Program-made: the position numbers and the translations under genes
Notes under the pieces: generated by a model
What the model was told of the DNA's origin: nothing
Database searches by the model: none
Seen by the model: the letters and a program-made list of their open reading frames with translations, nothing else
IMG/VR virus record: IMGVR_UViG_3300022700_000085
Span: 1-62,285 of that record
Source of the DNA: a virus
Length of the DNA stretch: 62,285 nt
Reading direction: 5' to 3' (one strand)
Shown: one piece after another, positions 34,324-42,193 of the stretch
Layout: each line of letters opens with the position of its first letter
Position numbering within the stretch: position 1 is the stretch's first letter

Positions 34324-35005
34324 TTTAGTACCTTTTAATGTTTCTTTGCCTACAGTAAGTAATGATCAATTAAATAGTTTTGATGATGTCGCTCAAGGAA
34401 CTGAATACCTATCACGTATTCAACTTGTCACAAAGGGTAAGTATGTAGATATGGGCAAAATTCCACCTGGTCGTTGGGGTGTTCCTCAAGCTGGTGGAGA
34501 AGAAATTGAAGACCTTGGCGATCAAATTGATGTTATTCCTTTTTGTTATCGGCCAAAGGCTTTGGATATTTCTGATCCTGAAGCCATCGTCTCTAATTTT
34601 GATGCAAAATCTGAAGAGTTTCAAAGAATCAAGAACGCTCCTAAGAATTCAGGGTGTTTATGGGGCCCGTCTTTCTTAGTGTTGGAACGTAATACTGGTA
34701 AGTTGTATGAATTGTTCTTTGGAAACAAGTCTGGGCGAAGCGAAGCATCTAAGCTTAGACCTTTCCTTCCAACTGAAGCAAATGGTGGTAACCCTTCTCC
34801 AGCCACTTTGAAGATCCGTTACAAGCAAACTAAGGATTACGGATGGCATGTCCCGGTAATCACTAAGTGCTCAGAACCTTTTGATCCTGAATCTGTTGAA
34901 GTGACTTCTGATAAGTTGAAAGAGGAAATTCAAAAATTCCTCAACCCACAAGAAGGTGCTCAGAAGGTTGAAAAGGAAGAACAAAATAATCGACGTGCTC
35001 GATAA
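34313..35005 (+). CDS. Conserved-looking phage protein of unknown function
   Basis: 230 residues from the ATG at 34313, with CCGGAGA eight bases before it. The sequence has a central beta-type domain (SRIQLVTKGKYVDMGKIPPG, DVIPFCYRPKALDISD, GCLWGPSFLVLERNTGKLYE, ELFFGNKSGRSEASKLR) and a charged helical end (EEIQKFLNPQEGAQKVEKEE). I do not recognise the family. It lies directly after the ParB-like gene and before a strong terminator, so the two genes form a unit; a DNA-binding or replication role is a guess. Confidence 0.7.
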   Translation: MTNDLVPFNVSLPTVSNDQLNSFDDVAQGTEYLSRIQLVTKGKYVDMGKIPPGRWGVPQAGGEEIEDLGDQIDVIPFCYRPKALDISDPEAIVSNFDAKSEEFQRIKNAPKNSGCLWGPSFLVLERNTGKLYELFFGNKSGRSEASKLRPFLPTEANGGNPSPATLKIRYKQTKDYGWHVPVITKCSEPFDPESVEVTSDKLKEEIQKFLNPQEGAQKVEKEEQNNRRAR

Positions 35006-35013
35006 CTTAATTA

Positions 35014-35046
35014 ATACGGCCAGGGAGATTCCCTGGCCGTATTTTA
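35014..35046 (+). terminator. Rho-independent terminator after the ParB operon
   Basis: Perfect 12-bp stem ATACGGCCAGGG (35014-35025), loop AGATT, CCCTGGCCGTAT (35031-35042), then TTT. It lies nine bases after the gene stop. Confidence 0.9.
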
Positions 35047-35067
35047 TATTCTAGATTGGTGTTAAAC

Positions 35068-35487
35068 ATGAAGTTTTTATGCAAGATATTTTTAAAATTT
35101 GCCTTTTGGTTGTCACCACGATATGTAAACACTTATTTTCAACAGTCTCAATCTAATGATCTTTCAGTGAAGAATCAATTGGACAAGCTGTCTATGCTGC
35201 TCTCGACTCTGTTAAATTCGGAACCGAACACCATCAAAAGCATGGATACAATTATAGATTTTGAAAGAGAAGCAGCTAAATATAAATCCCAAGCAGAATA
35301 CTATAATATGTGTTTTACTCAACAACAGCTTCTACCTCATAGAAACTACGGTGTTTCACTTTCAAATGATGGTGTTAGTTGGATCGCTAGTTTAGTGATG
35401 GATGAAACTGCTGTGTTAGTAGGTAGAGGGGATTCTCCTCAAGAAGCTTTAACCGATTTTGATTTGCAATGGTCAGGTGCGAAATGA
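35068..35487 (+). CDS. Hypothetical protein
   Basis: 139 residues from the ATG at 35068. A hydrophobic N-terminus (KFLCKIFLKFAFWLSPRYV) is followed by a helical part and a C-terminal beta phrase (YGVSLSNDGVSWIASLVMDE, AVLVGRGDSPQEALTDFD) that resembles the fold of small phage or HicB-like proteins, where G-D-S-P-Q-E-A-L is a common end. No further function can be inferred. It overlaps the next ATG by four bases. Confidence 0.6.
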   Translation: MKFLCKIFLKFAFWLSPRYVNTYFQQSQSNDLSVKNQLDKLSMLLSTLLNSEPNTIKSMDTIIDFEREAAKYKSQAEYYNMCFTQQQLLPHRNYGVSLSNDGVSWIASLVMDETAVLVGRGDSPQEALTDFDLQWSGAK

Positions 35488-35999
35488 GTGGAGTAGTTTT
35501 AGTACAGTTTTCTTCTCTTGATTTAAAAAAGTTTCTTCCTATCGGTAGGCAAGCGTTAGATAGAAGCCTTTCTGAAAAGGCTGATAATGCCAACATACAC
35601 CCTCCGTTGCATCATATGTTGTGTGTGTCTTCACTAAAAACAAAAGATATAAAAGCCAACGCCTTAACATGTAAACCATATTTGAACTTATTCCATGCTG
35701 GTTTCCTCATTGGCACATATGATAGGTACCTTGCTGAGATACTTGAGATAGCTGGCATGCCTTCTGTAGTAACTGATTCAGTTGAGAGAGGTGTTGCATT
35801 AGTTTTTATCGCTGGTACTCTATCTAATTGGCGGGAAGCCATTTTACGGGGTTGTCAAAAAGAAGTAAATAGCAATGTTCGACACACATACAATTTGGTG
35901 TTTCGCGAATTGAAAAATATTGGTTTGGGACCAGCTTTTGATTTTAATCAAGTTGAAAATAAGCGAGATCAAACCTTTTTGTTGGAGAACAAATCTTGA
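35484..35999 (+). CDS. Hypothetical protein
   Basis: 171 residues from the ATG at 35484 (ATGA overlap with the previous stop). It is mostly helical with a core (FHAGFLIGTYDRYLAEILEIAG, then ERGVALVFIAGTLSNWREAI and NLVFRELKNIGLG). I do not recognise the family. Coupling to the DUF4417 gene behind it, through TTG/TGA overlap, suggests joint expression. Confidence 0.6.
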   Translation: MSGVVLVQFSSLDLKKFLPIGRQALDRSLSEKADNANIHPPLHHMLCVSSLKTKDIKANALTCKPYLNLFHAGFLIGTYDRYLAEILEIAGMPSVVTDSVERGVALVFIAGTLSNWREAILRGCQKEVNSNVRHTYNLVFRELKNIGLGPAFDFNQVENKRDQTFLLENKS

Positions 36000-36583
36000 G
36001 TTCTTTTATTTTTCCTCACACTGATTTATATGAGATACCTCAATTAGATATCACTAAACAAGGGGATTTTATTAATCTTCCTGTTGCGGGTTGGGGTTCT
36101 GTATCTAGACGAACACGATTCCGTGGCACTTGGCATTTTTATATTGATGATGCTAAATTCACAGCTTTATGGAAACATCCTGAAACACTCCTTAAAACAA
36201 AATCAATCTACGCTGTGGAACCTAATTTTTCTACGCATGAACAAATGCAATTCCCTGTGGTTTTATATAGATTATATCAGAAGCGTTGGCTTTCTCGTTA
36301 TTGGCAAGAGCATGATGTAGGTATTTTTGTTGACTTAAATGTGGCTGATTGTTACCAGCAATTAAATTTATTGGGTGTACCTAATGGATGGCAATCATAC
36401 GCAACACATGCAGTTGATAGCAGATTAGATTTATTGGAAAAACATGTTGAAATAGCTCGAAGTCATGCCAGGGATAAAATAAAAATGCTTGTATATGGTG
36501 GAGGTAAGAAAACAGCTGAATATTGTAGAGAAAATGATTTGATTCATGTAAGAGACGCAAGAAACGAGGCCAGAAATGGGTAG
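35996..36583 (+). CDS. DUF4417 family protein
   Basis: 195 residues starting with TTG at 35996, supported by TTGGAGAA eight bases before it and by TTGA overlap with the previous stop; no ATG is available near the family N-terminus. The sequence VAGWGSVSRRTRFRGTWHFY, then IDDAKFTALWKHPETLL and EPNFSTHEQMQFPVVLYR matches the phage and mobile-element family DUF4417 (W-H-F-Y-I-D-D, F-x-x-L-W). A Gly-rich loop (LVYGGGKKTAEYCR) lies near the end. Its biochemical function is unknown to me. Confidence 0.75.
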   Translation: MSSFIFPHTDLYEIPQLDITKQGDFINLPVAGWGSVSRRTRFRGTWHFYIDDAKFTALWKHPETLLKTKSIYAVEPNFSTHEQMQFPVVLYRLYQKRWLSRYWQEHDVGIFVDLNVADCYQQLNLLGVPNGWQSYATHAVDSRLDLLEKHVEIARSHARDKIKMLVYGGGKKTAEYCRENDLIHVRDARNEARNG

Positions 36584-37292
36584 TGGTAAAGGCGGAGCTG
36601 GTGGCGGTGGAGGAGGTGGAGGAGGACCAACAAAGCAACCAGCACAACCAGCACAACCAGCAGAAGAAGTCCTTGACCCGATTGATAAAGAAGGGTACAA
36701 TCTTTATGATGATCCTGCTATGATTGACGACGTTAATCCAGGTGGAACTTTAACAGGGACGGGAAAAATGGCCAGTAATCTTCCAGAAAAAGACAGACAG
36801 GCTATAGAAGCTTACACTGGTAAATATGTTACTGGTGGCGAAAGATTTGCACAGATAACTGCTGAAGATTTGAATAGTTATTTGCGTACTGGCACTATAA
36901 GCAATAGTTTAAAGAATCCCGCAAAAAATTATGCAAAAGAATTAAATAAGAACTTATCAAAAGTAAGATCATATAAAGGTGAAACTTATAGAATTGTACG
37001 TGATAGTGGTGGAGGCATTGCTCAGAAATACACTCCTGGTAATATTGTACGACAACCTGATTTTATTAGTGCGTCGAGATCCACCATGGCTAGTAGCTTC
37101 CCTTACGCAAGAGCAAAGCAAGGACATACAAGATTCAAAATACAATCTAAAACAGGGAAACCAATAGAAGATGTTTCCCGTTTCCCTGGTGAGATGGAGG
37201 TGCTGTATAAATCTGGCACAAAATTTAGTGTGACTTCTAAAACTTGGAATCAAGCTAGAAATACCTGGGACATTACCTTGACAGAGCTGTGA
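36576..37292 (+). CDS. ADP-ribosyltransferase-like protein with Gly/Pro-rich leader
   Basis: 238 residues. The first 30 residues are a low-complexity Gly run and PAQPAQPA. The body has the R-S-E arrangement of Arg-type mono-ADP-ribosyltransferases: GETYRIVRDSGGG (Arg, near residue 140), DFISASRSTMASS (Ser-containing strand, near 165) and FPGEMEVLYKSGTKFSV (Glu-x-Glu, near 208). Phage enzymes of this class modify host RNA polymerase or other proteins early in infection, or travel in the virion. Target unknown. The eight-base overlap with DUF4417 suggests co-expression. Confidence 0.75.
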   Translation: MGSGKGGAGGGGGGGGGPTKQPAQPAQPAEEVLDPIDKEGYNLYDDPAMIDDVNPGGTLTGTGKMASNLPEKDRQAIEAYTGKYVTGGERFAQITAEDLNSYLRTGTISNSLKNPAKNYAKELNKNLSKVRSYKGETYRIVRDSGGGIAQKYTPGNIVRQPDFISASRSTMASSFPYARAKQGHTRFKIQSKTGKPIEDVSRFPGEMEVLYKSGTKFSVTSKTWNQARNTWDITLTEL

Positions 37293-37306
37293 TTACAGTG
37301 TATAAT
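37278..37306 (+). promoter_or_regulatory. Sigma70-type promoter
   Basis: TTGACA (37278-37283), 17-bp spacer, TATAAT (37301-37306), overlapping the end of the ADP-ribosyltransferase gene. The base run TATAATATAGTA is shared with the promoter at 46118. Drives the zinc-finger/helicase genes. Confidence 0.88.
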
Positions 37307-37323
37307 ATAGTAGGAGATTAACA

Positions 37324-37527
37324 ATGCCATTTGATCCAAAGAATTTTTCTGAACCTGAAACGATCCCTTGCAATAGTTGCAAGCATTATAGACCTTTTTC
37401 CAATCCACCGTCTTGTACTGCTTTTCCTAATGGGATTCCAGACTCAATTCTGAATGGTGAAGAAGATCATAGAGAGCCAGTTCGGGGTGATCATGGAATC
37501 CAATTTGAGCCAGCGAGAAGACAATGA
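37324..37527 (+). CDS. Small Cys-containing conserved protein
   Basis: 67 residues, ATG after TAGGAG. The pattern IPCNSCKHYRPFSNPPSCTAF, then IPDSILNGEEDHREP and GDHGIQFEPA resembles a small protein common in bacteria and phages (C-x-x-C-x-H...C...P.GIP..IL.G...H..P..GD.GI.FEP). It probably binds a metal through the three Cys and His. Function unknown. First gene behind the promoter at 37278. Confidence 0.7.
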   Translation: MPFDPKNFSEPETIPCNSCKHYRPFSNPPSCTAFPNGIPDSILNGEEDHREPVRGDHGIQFEPARRQ

Positions 37528-38003
37528 GTAAATACGACGAATTATCATTACCTAATATTCAAGAAAATATAAATGCTAAAGCAGGGAAAATTATTGAAGT
37601 AGGCAGAGGCATAGGTGATACACTTATGTTAAAACTTGGATGGATGTTAAATAATCAATTAGCATATACATTAGTATTGGTAGAACTTGAATCCTTTTAC
37701 CGTTTTAGTCATCTTCTTAATTCGATTGATTATGGTTATTATGTGATTCATTCTGATGGTGCTGAATCTTGGTATCCAACTGAATCTTTTGAAACTAATT
37801 TTATACGCGACGATATTGAAAAATTGAAAAATGAAAACAAAGAACTTTGTAGGGTTAATCAAGAAAATAACAATGAAATAGAAAGATTGAAAAATGAAAA
37901 TAGAGAACTTCGCACCACTATTCAAAAACACCATTATTTAAAAACAATTGTAAAAAGTTCAAATGCTGACTTTTATTTATGGACTGCTTTGGAGAGTATT
38001 TGA
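37524..38003 (+). CDS. Hypothetical coiled-coil protein
   Basis: 159 residues, ATGA overlap with the previous gene. The first part is helical (GKIIEVGRGIGDTLMLKLGW), then a segment FETNFIRDDIEKLKNENKEL and a second NNEIERLKNENREL form an obvious leucine-zipper-like coiled coil in which the phrase ERLKNEN(K/R)EL is duplicated. Unknown function; likely to dimerise. Confidence 0.65.
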   Translation: MSKYDELSLPNIQENINAKAGKIIEVGRGIGDTLMLKLGWMLNNQLAYTLVLVELESFYRFSHLLNSIDYGYYVIHSDGAESWYPTESFETNFIRDDIEKLKNENKELCRVNQENNNEIERLKNENRELRTTIQKHHYLKTIVKSSNADFYLWTALESI

Positions 38004-40579
38004 TGCCTGAAGATATCAAGCTAGTTACAGAAACTAAAAAAGGCACACTTCTAAAAGTACCTGCCACTATCGAACGTGATGCTGGTCGTATTTATTTTAC
38101 GAAATCACCTTTTGCCTTGAAAGACGAAATCAAGTCAATGAAAGGCAGCAAATACCACGGGTATATTGAGGGCGATGGCAGGAAGATTTGGTCGGTAGAT
38201 GATTGTACTCGAAATAATTTCCAGTTGGAATTTATGATGGGTGAGAACCCATATGCTAATTGGGATAAACCACTAAAGAAACATGTATACAGCCGTTCTT
38301 TATTTGATCATCAATATTTGATGTCAGATACAGTTCTTACTTATCATTATACTATTCTCGCTGCTGAAATGGGGTGTGTTTCTGGTGATGCTGTCGTGCA
38401 TTGTAATAGAGCTGGAAGAGGATTTCAGATAACACTTGAAGACCTTTATAATAAATGGATGAAGAAGAAAAATCATAAAGGAAAATTAGGTCAAAAAAGT
38501 TGGGATTCATCTATCCCTACTTATGTAAGATCAATGAAAGAAGATGAATTAGGACTTCATAGACTTGTTAATGTTATTGATAAAGGGCGCAAAAATACGA
38601 TAAAAATAATTTTAAAATCTGGGAAAGAATTAATTTGCACCCCAGATCATGAAATTTATGTTGATAAAAATACTTGTATCCCTGCTGAAGATTTGAAAAC
38701 AGGGGATTCAGTATTAACAAATGGTTCTTGGGTTGATAAAGATGGGTATGTTAGAGTAGGCGGACTCAAGGATAAACACCCTAGATGGACGACTGGCGGT
38801 GTATATGAACACATATTAATTATGGAGCAACATTTAGGGAGATATATTGAGAAAGATGAGATTGTTCATCATAAAAATGGTGTAAGGCATGATAATAGGA
38901 TTGAAAATCTTGAATTAATTTCAAATGCTTCAAAACACAGTAAACACCACGGACAAGTTAATTTTGTTAATCTACAAGATGAAAACAAAGTTTGGTTTGT
39001 TCCAAAATTTGATACTGTTAAATCAATAGAAGAAAACGGAAAGACTAGAGTTTTTGATTTAGTGATGGATGATCCATATAGAAATTTTGTTGCAAATGGT
39101 TTTGTTGTTCATAATTGTGGTAAAACATTGTCAGCAATCGAAGCTATGGAACAATCAGGAGTCTATGATTGGTGGTGGGTTGGTCCTAAGTCAGCTCTTG
39201 CTTCAGTCGAACGAGAGTTCAAAAAATGGGGGTTAAAGATTCAACCTAAAATAATGACATACGATAGATTAAGAATTGATATTGAAAGATGGGAAAAAGG
39301 CGCACCAGCACCTCAAGGGGTGATTTTTGATGAGTCATCACGTCTAAAATCATCACTTTCAAAACGAACTAAAGCCGCACAACACCTGGCAGATAGCATC
39401 AGAAATGAGTGGGGGTGGGATGGTTTTGTTGTTCTTATGAGTGGTACACCGTCACCTAAATCCCCTGTTGATTGGTTTAGTCAAGCTGAAATCTGTTATC
39501 CTGGTTTTATTCGTGAAGGAACAGTGAAAGCTTTTGAACGTCGTTTAGCTATTTTCGAGAAACAGGAAGGTTTTGGTCAAGGCCCAATTTGGACTCGTGT
39601 CACATGGAAAGATGATGAAAATAAGTGTGGTGTTTGCGGTCAATATGAAGAACACGAAAACCATCAAGATGATATTTTTGGTGGTGATACACACCAATTC
39701 AAACCTTCAAAAAATGAAGTCTCATATCTTTATGAACGTCTAAAAGGTTTAGTGCTCCCGCTTTCCAAGAAAGATTGCCTTGATATACCAGAAAAGAATT
39801 ACAGGGAGATTGTTCTTGAACCTAGCCCCACTATTAAACGTGTAGCTAAAGCCCTCGCAAATTCTGCTGAATCTACTATTCAAGGATTGACATGGTTGAG
39901 AGAACTTTCAGACGGTTTTCAATACAAAGAAACACAAAGAGGTGTTGTTACTTGCCCTGTTTGTTATGGAGAAGGAAAGTGCAAGCAATGGGATGGAGGG
40001 GAGAAAGTTCTTCAGGAGTGTGCTTGTTGTGATGGCTCTGGTGTGGCACCAAATATGGTTAGAGAAACAAAAGAAATAAAAACACCAAAAGATACAGCAG
40101 TTCGGGATTTGCTTGAAGAAAATGAAGATCAAGGGAGGATTTTGATTTTCGCTGGTTTTCAGGGTTCAATTGATCGGATTGTAAATATCTGTCACAAACA
40201 ACAATGGAATGTTGTGAAAGTTGATGGTAGAGGCTGGAAAGTTCTTCCATGTGATGACACCAAAACCAAAGTTAAACCGCTTGACTACTGGGCTGATATG
40301 GATATTAACCGTGTGGCCTTTGTTGCTCATCCTACTTCTGGTGGTATGGGATTGACTTTAACAGAAGCCAGAACGGCTGTGTTTTATTCAAACGACTTTA
40401 ATCCAGAGTCTCGTTCACAAGCAGAAGATAGGATTCATCGTCCAGGGATTGATGAAAATAGAGGGGCCACAATTATTGATTTGTTTCACCTTGGAACAGA
40501 TCGAAAAGTCCGTGACGTACTTATTGATAATCGTCGTCTAGAAACTATGACACTTGGCGAAATGAGAGAAAACATATGA
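38003..40579 (+). CDS. SNF2-type DEAD/DEAH helicase with intein in the Walker A motif
   Basis: 858-residue precursor from the ATG at 38003 (GGAGAG upstream); 611 residues after splicing. The intein splits Walker A: LAAEMG/CGKTLSAIEA. Downstream are IFDESSRLKSS (Walker B), VVLMSGTPSPKSP (motif III) and SRSQAEDRIHRPG (motif VI), typical of SNF2-like phage helicases. Two Cys groups lie in between: CGVCGQYEEHENH and a DnaJ-like zinc part (CPVCYGEGKC, CACCDGSGV). Without splicing the ATPase cannot fold. The protein probably remodels DNA in replication or recombination. The next gene overlaps by four bases. Confidence 0.88.
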   Translation: MPEDIKLVTETKKGTLLKVPATIERDAGRIYFTKSPFALKDEIKSMKGSKYHGYIEGDGRKIWSVDDCTRNNFQLEFMMGENPYANWDKPLKKHVYSRSLFDHQYLMSDTVLTYHYTILAAEMGCVSGDAVVHCNRAGRGFQITLEDLYNKWMKKKNHKGKLGQKSWDSSIPTYVRSMKEDELGLHRLVNVIDKGRKNTIKIILKSGKELICTPDHEIYVDKNTCIPAEDLKTGDSVLTNGSWVDKDGYVRVGGLKDKHPRWTTGGVYEHILIMEQHLGRYIEKDEIVHHKNGVRHDNRIENLELISNASKHSKHHGQVNFVNLQDENKVWFVPKFDTVKSIEENGKTRVFDLVMDDPYRNFVANGFVVHNCGKTLSAIEAMEQSGVYDWWWVGPKSALASVEREFKKWGLKIQPKIMTYDRLRIDIERWEKGAPAPQGVIFDESSRLKSSLSKRTKAAQHLADSIRNEWGWDGFVVLMSGTPSPKSPVDWFSQAEICYPGFIREGTVKAFERRLAIFEKQEGFGQGPIWTRVTWKDDENKCGVCGQYEEHENHQDDIFGGDTHQFKPSKNEVSYLYERLKGLVLPLSKKDCLDIPEKNYREIVLEPSPTIKRVAKALANSAESTIQGLTWLRELSDGFQYKETQRGVVTCPVCYGEGKCKQWDGGEKVLQECACCDGSGVAPNMVRETKEIKTPKDTAVRDLLEENEDQGRILIFAGFQGSIDRIVNICHKQQWNVVKVDGRGWKVLPCDDTKTKVKPLDYWADMDINRVAFVAHPTSGGMGLTLTEARTAVFYSNDFNPESRSQAEDRIHRPGIDENRGATIIDLFHLGTDRKVRDVLIDNRRLETMTLGEMRENI
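38375..39115 (+). other. Intein 2 (HNH class) in the helicase
   Basis: 247 residues. It begins CVSGDAVVHCNRAG; block B is LICTPDHEIYV; a HNH endonuclease sits in the middle (EIVHHKNGVRHDNRIENLEL); it ends DPYRNFVANGFVVHN with Cys +1 (CGKT). The terminal His-Asn pair is canonical. Insertion exactly in an ATP-binding loop is a common intein site. Confidence 0.92.
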
Positions 40580-40923
40580 AATCAGCAGTATTAAAGATTG
40601 ACGGAGAACCAAAAGTAGTTTATAATAGTGATGAATACAAAGAACTTTTTGATTTACTTAGTGTAATGCGGGACGAGGACAATCAAGAATATAAAGTGGA
40701 AGTGTCTGTCACTGTTTGTAATGGTTTAGTTTATGATATTCATGTCAATGATGTATCTATTGGTTATTATGCTGTTATGAATATTTGCAAAACACTAGGG
40801 CACTCACTACCTGAAAGAGTTTTAATTTGTAATAAAGATGAGGTTTATCAAGCTATTGAACAAGCACAACTTGATACAGATGTTTATGTTATCTCATTAA
40901 TTGGAGGTATGTCATGCGTTTAG
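40576..40923 (+). CDS. Hypothetical protein
   Basis: 115 residues, ATGA overlap with the helicase. Alternating beta strands and helices (YKVEVSVTVCNGLVYDIHVN, VSIGYYAVMNICKTLG) with no motif I recognise. Its start and end overlap neighbours, so it belongs to the helicase operon. Confidence 0.65.
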   Translation: MKSAVLKIDGEPKVVYNSDEYKELFDLLSVMRDEDNQEYKVEVSVTVCNGLVYDIHVNDVSIGYYAVMNICKTLGHSLPERVLICNKDEVYQAIEQAQLDTDVYVISLIGGMSCV

Positions 40924-41072
40924 AAGAGGTTATGGATAATCTAGAGCTTTCACAAGACACCCACGATGTATATATTGAGGTTGCTGGTGTCATTTATGAT
41001 ATTGCTGAAGTGAAAGACGACTCTCAAGGCGTTGTTTTGGTTGCTAAAACAGATGACAAGGATATGCGATGA
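40914..41072 (+). CDS. Small acidic protein
   Basis: 52 residues. GGAGG precedes the ATG, it overlaps the previous gene by ten bases and ends with ATGA at the next start. The phrase VYIEVAGVIYDIAEVKDD is a beta hairpin pattern. Function unknown. Confidence 0.7.
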   Translation: MRLEEVMDNLELSQDTHDVYIEVAGVIYDIAEVKDDSQGVVLVAKTDDKDMR

Positions 41073-42193
41073 GATGTCCAATTTGTAATAATAAAGCTGA
41101 ATTACTTTTTGATGCTGGTCATCATCCGGCATCTCTTGTTGATTTATGTGATACAGCAGAAGAATCTATCAATTTAAGCGTGCATCATATGGAAATGCAT
41201 GTATGTAAGAATTGCATGCATGTATATAATAATAGCTTCAATCCACACAATATAAAATATTCTGATGGTTGCCATATGTATAATAATGGATCTAAATGGC
41301 AACAACATGTAAATAAAGTCAAAAATATCATTGAAATAGAATACAATGATGTTGATGCTATACTTGAAATTGGGGCTGGTGATTGTAGTTTCCTTAAATC
41401 TTTGTGTGTACATGCGCACATTTATGCTGTTGACCCTTCAGAAGAAGTAAAACAAGACGGCGTAAGATATAAGCAAAAGATGTTTGAACCAGAAGACATC
41501 CCAAAAGAAAAATCAATCTTAATTATCATGCGTCATTTGCTAGAGCATATGGAAGATCCAAGAGGTTTTATTGAAGAAATTTTGGAAGTCATTGAAGAAA
41601 GAGATCAAGAAGCATATTTCTTGATTGAAGTTCCTTGTTGTGAAGAAGCTATAGAATGTACTAGGATTGAAGACTGGACATACGAGCATCCACAGAACTT
41701 CACTTATAATAGTCTAAGTATCATAATGGATTTAATAGGAGAATCAGAGGTCACTTTTGAATATGGTGGTGAAGTTTTATTAGCCACTGGTGCTGTTGGA
41801 AAAAAAAGTTTTGAACGTCAAATTGATTATATAATTGATAAGTACAGGAAGATAGAGTTAGGTTTAGTAAAATCTGGTTCTTGGTTAAAGAGTAATGATG
41901 TGGTTTTCTGGGGTGGGGCTGGCAAAAGCGCTACATTTTTAAATATTTTTGGTGCTCCTGATACTGCTGTTGTTGTAGATAGCGATAAAAATAAACACGG
42001 GTTTTTTGTTCCTCGAACTCGCATTCAAATCAAAGACCCCGAGATTTTGTATTCTATGGAGCCTAAATATATCGTTGTCACAACTAGCTGGCGTGCAAAC
42101 GATATATATGAAGAAATTAAAAAGAAGCAGATCCCTTATATTGACGTGTTGAAATTTGAAGAAGGTGAATTTACAAAGGTATCAAATGGTTAA
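41069..42193 (+). CDS. Class I SAM-dependent C-methyltransferase (sugar methyltransferase-like)
   Basis: 374 residues. An N-terminal zinc site (RCPICNNKAELL with CKNCMHVYNN) precedes a SAM-binding Rossmann domain (DAILEIGAGDCSFLKSL, then YAVDPSEE and IMRHLLEHMEDPRGFI). The C-terminal third has a second nucleotide-binding-like loop (VVFWGGAGKSATFLNIFG). This three-part layout is that of NDP-sugar C-methyltransferases with Methyltransf_13 and _14 domains. Next to a glycosyltransferase gene (eight-base overlap) it suggests a pathway that makes or alters a sugar. DNA or cap modification is less likely. Confidence 0.8.
   Translation: MRCPICNNKAELLFDAGHHPASLVDLCDTAEESINLSVHHMEMHVCKNCMHVYNNSFNPHNIKYSDGCHMYNNGSKWQQHVNKVKNIIEIEYNDVDAILEIGAGDCSFLKSLCVHAHIYAVDPSEEVKQDGVRYKQKMFEPEDIPKEKSILIIMRHLLEHMEDPRGFIEEILEVIEERDQEAYFLIEVPCCEEAIECTRIEDWTYEHPQNFTYNSLSIIMDLIGESEVTFEYGGEVLLATGAVGKKSFERQIDYIIDKYRKIELGLVKSGSWLKSNDVVFWGGAGKSATFLNIFGAPDTAVVVDSDKNKHGFFVPRTRIQIKDPEILYSMEPKYIVVTTSWRANDIYEEIKKKQIPYIDVLKFEEGEFTKVSNG

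Noticed and set aside
36381-36700. Antisense frames with Pro or Cys runs opposite the ADP-ribosyltransferase gene start
   Set aside because: They are products of the Gly-run on the other strand.
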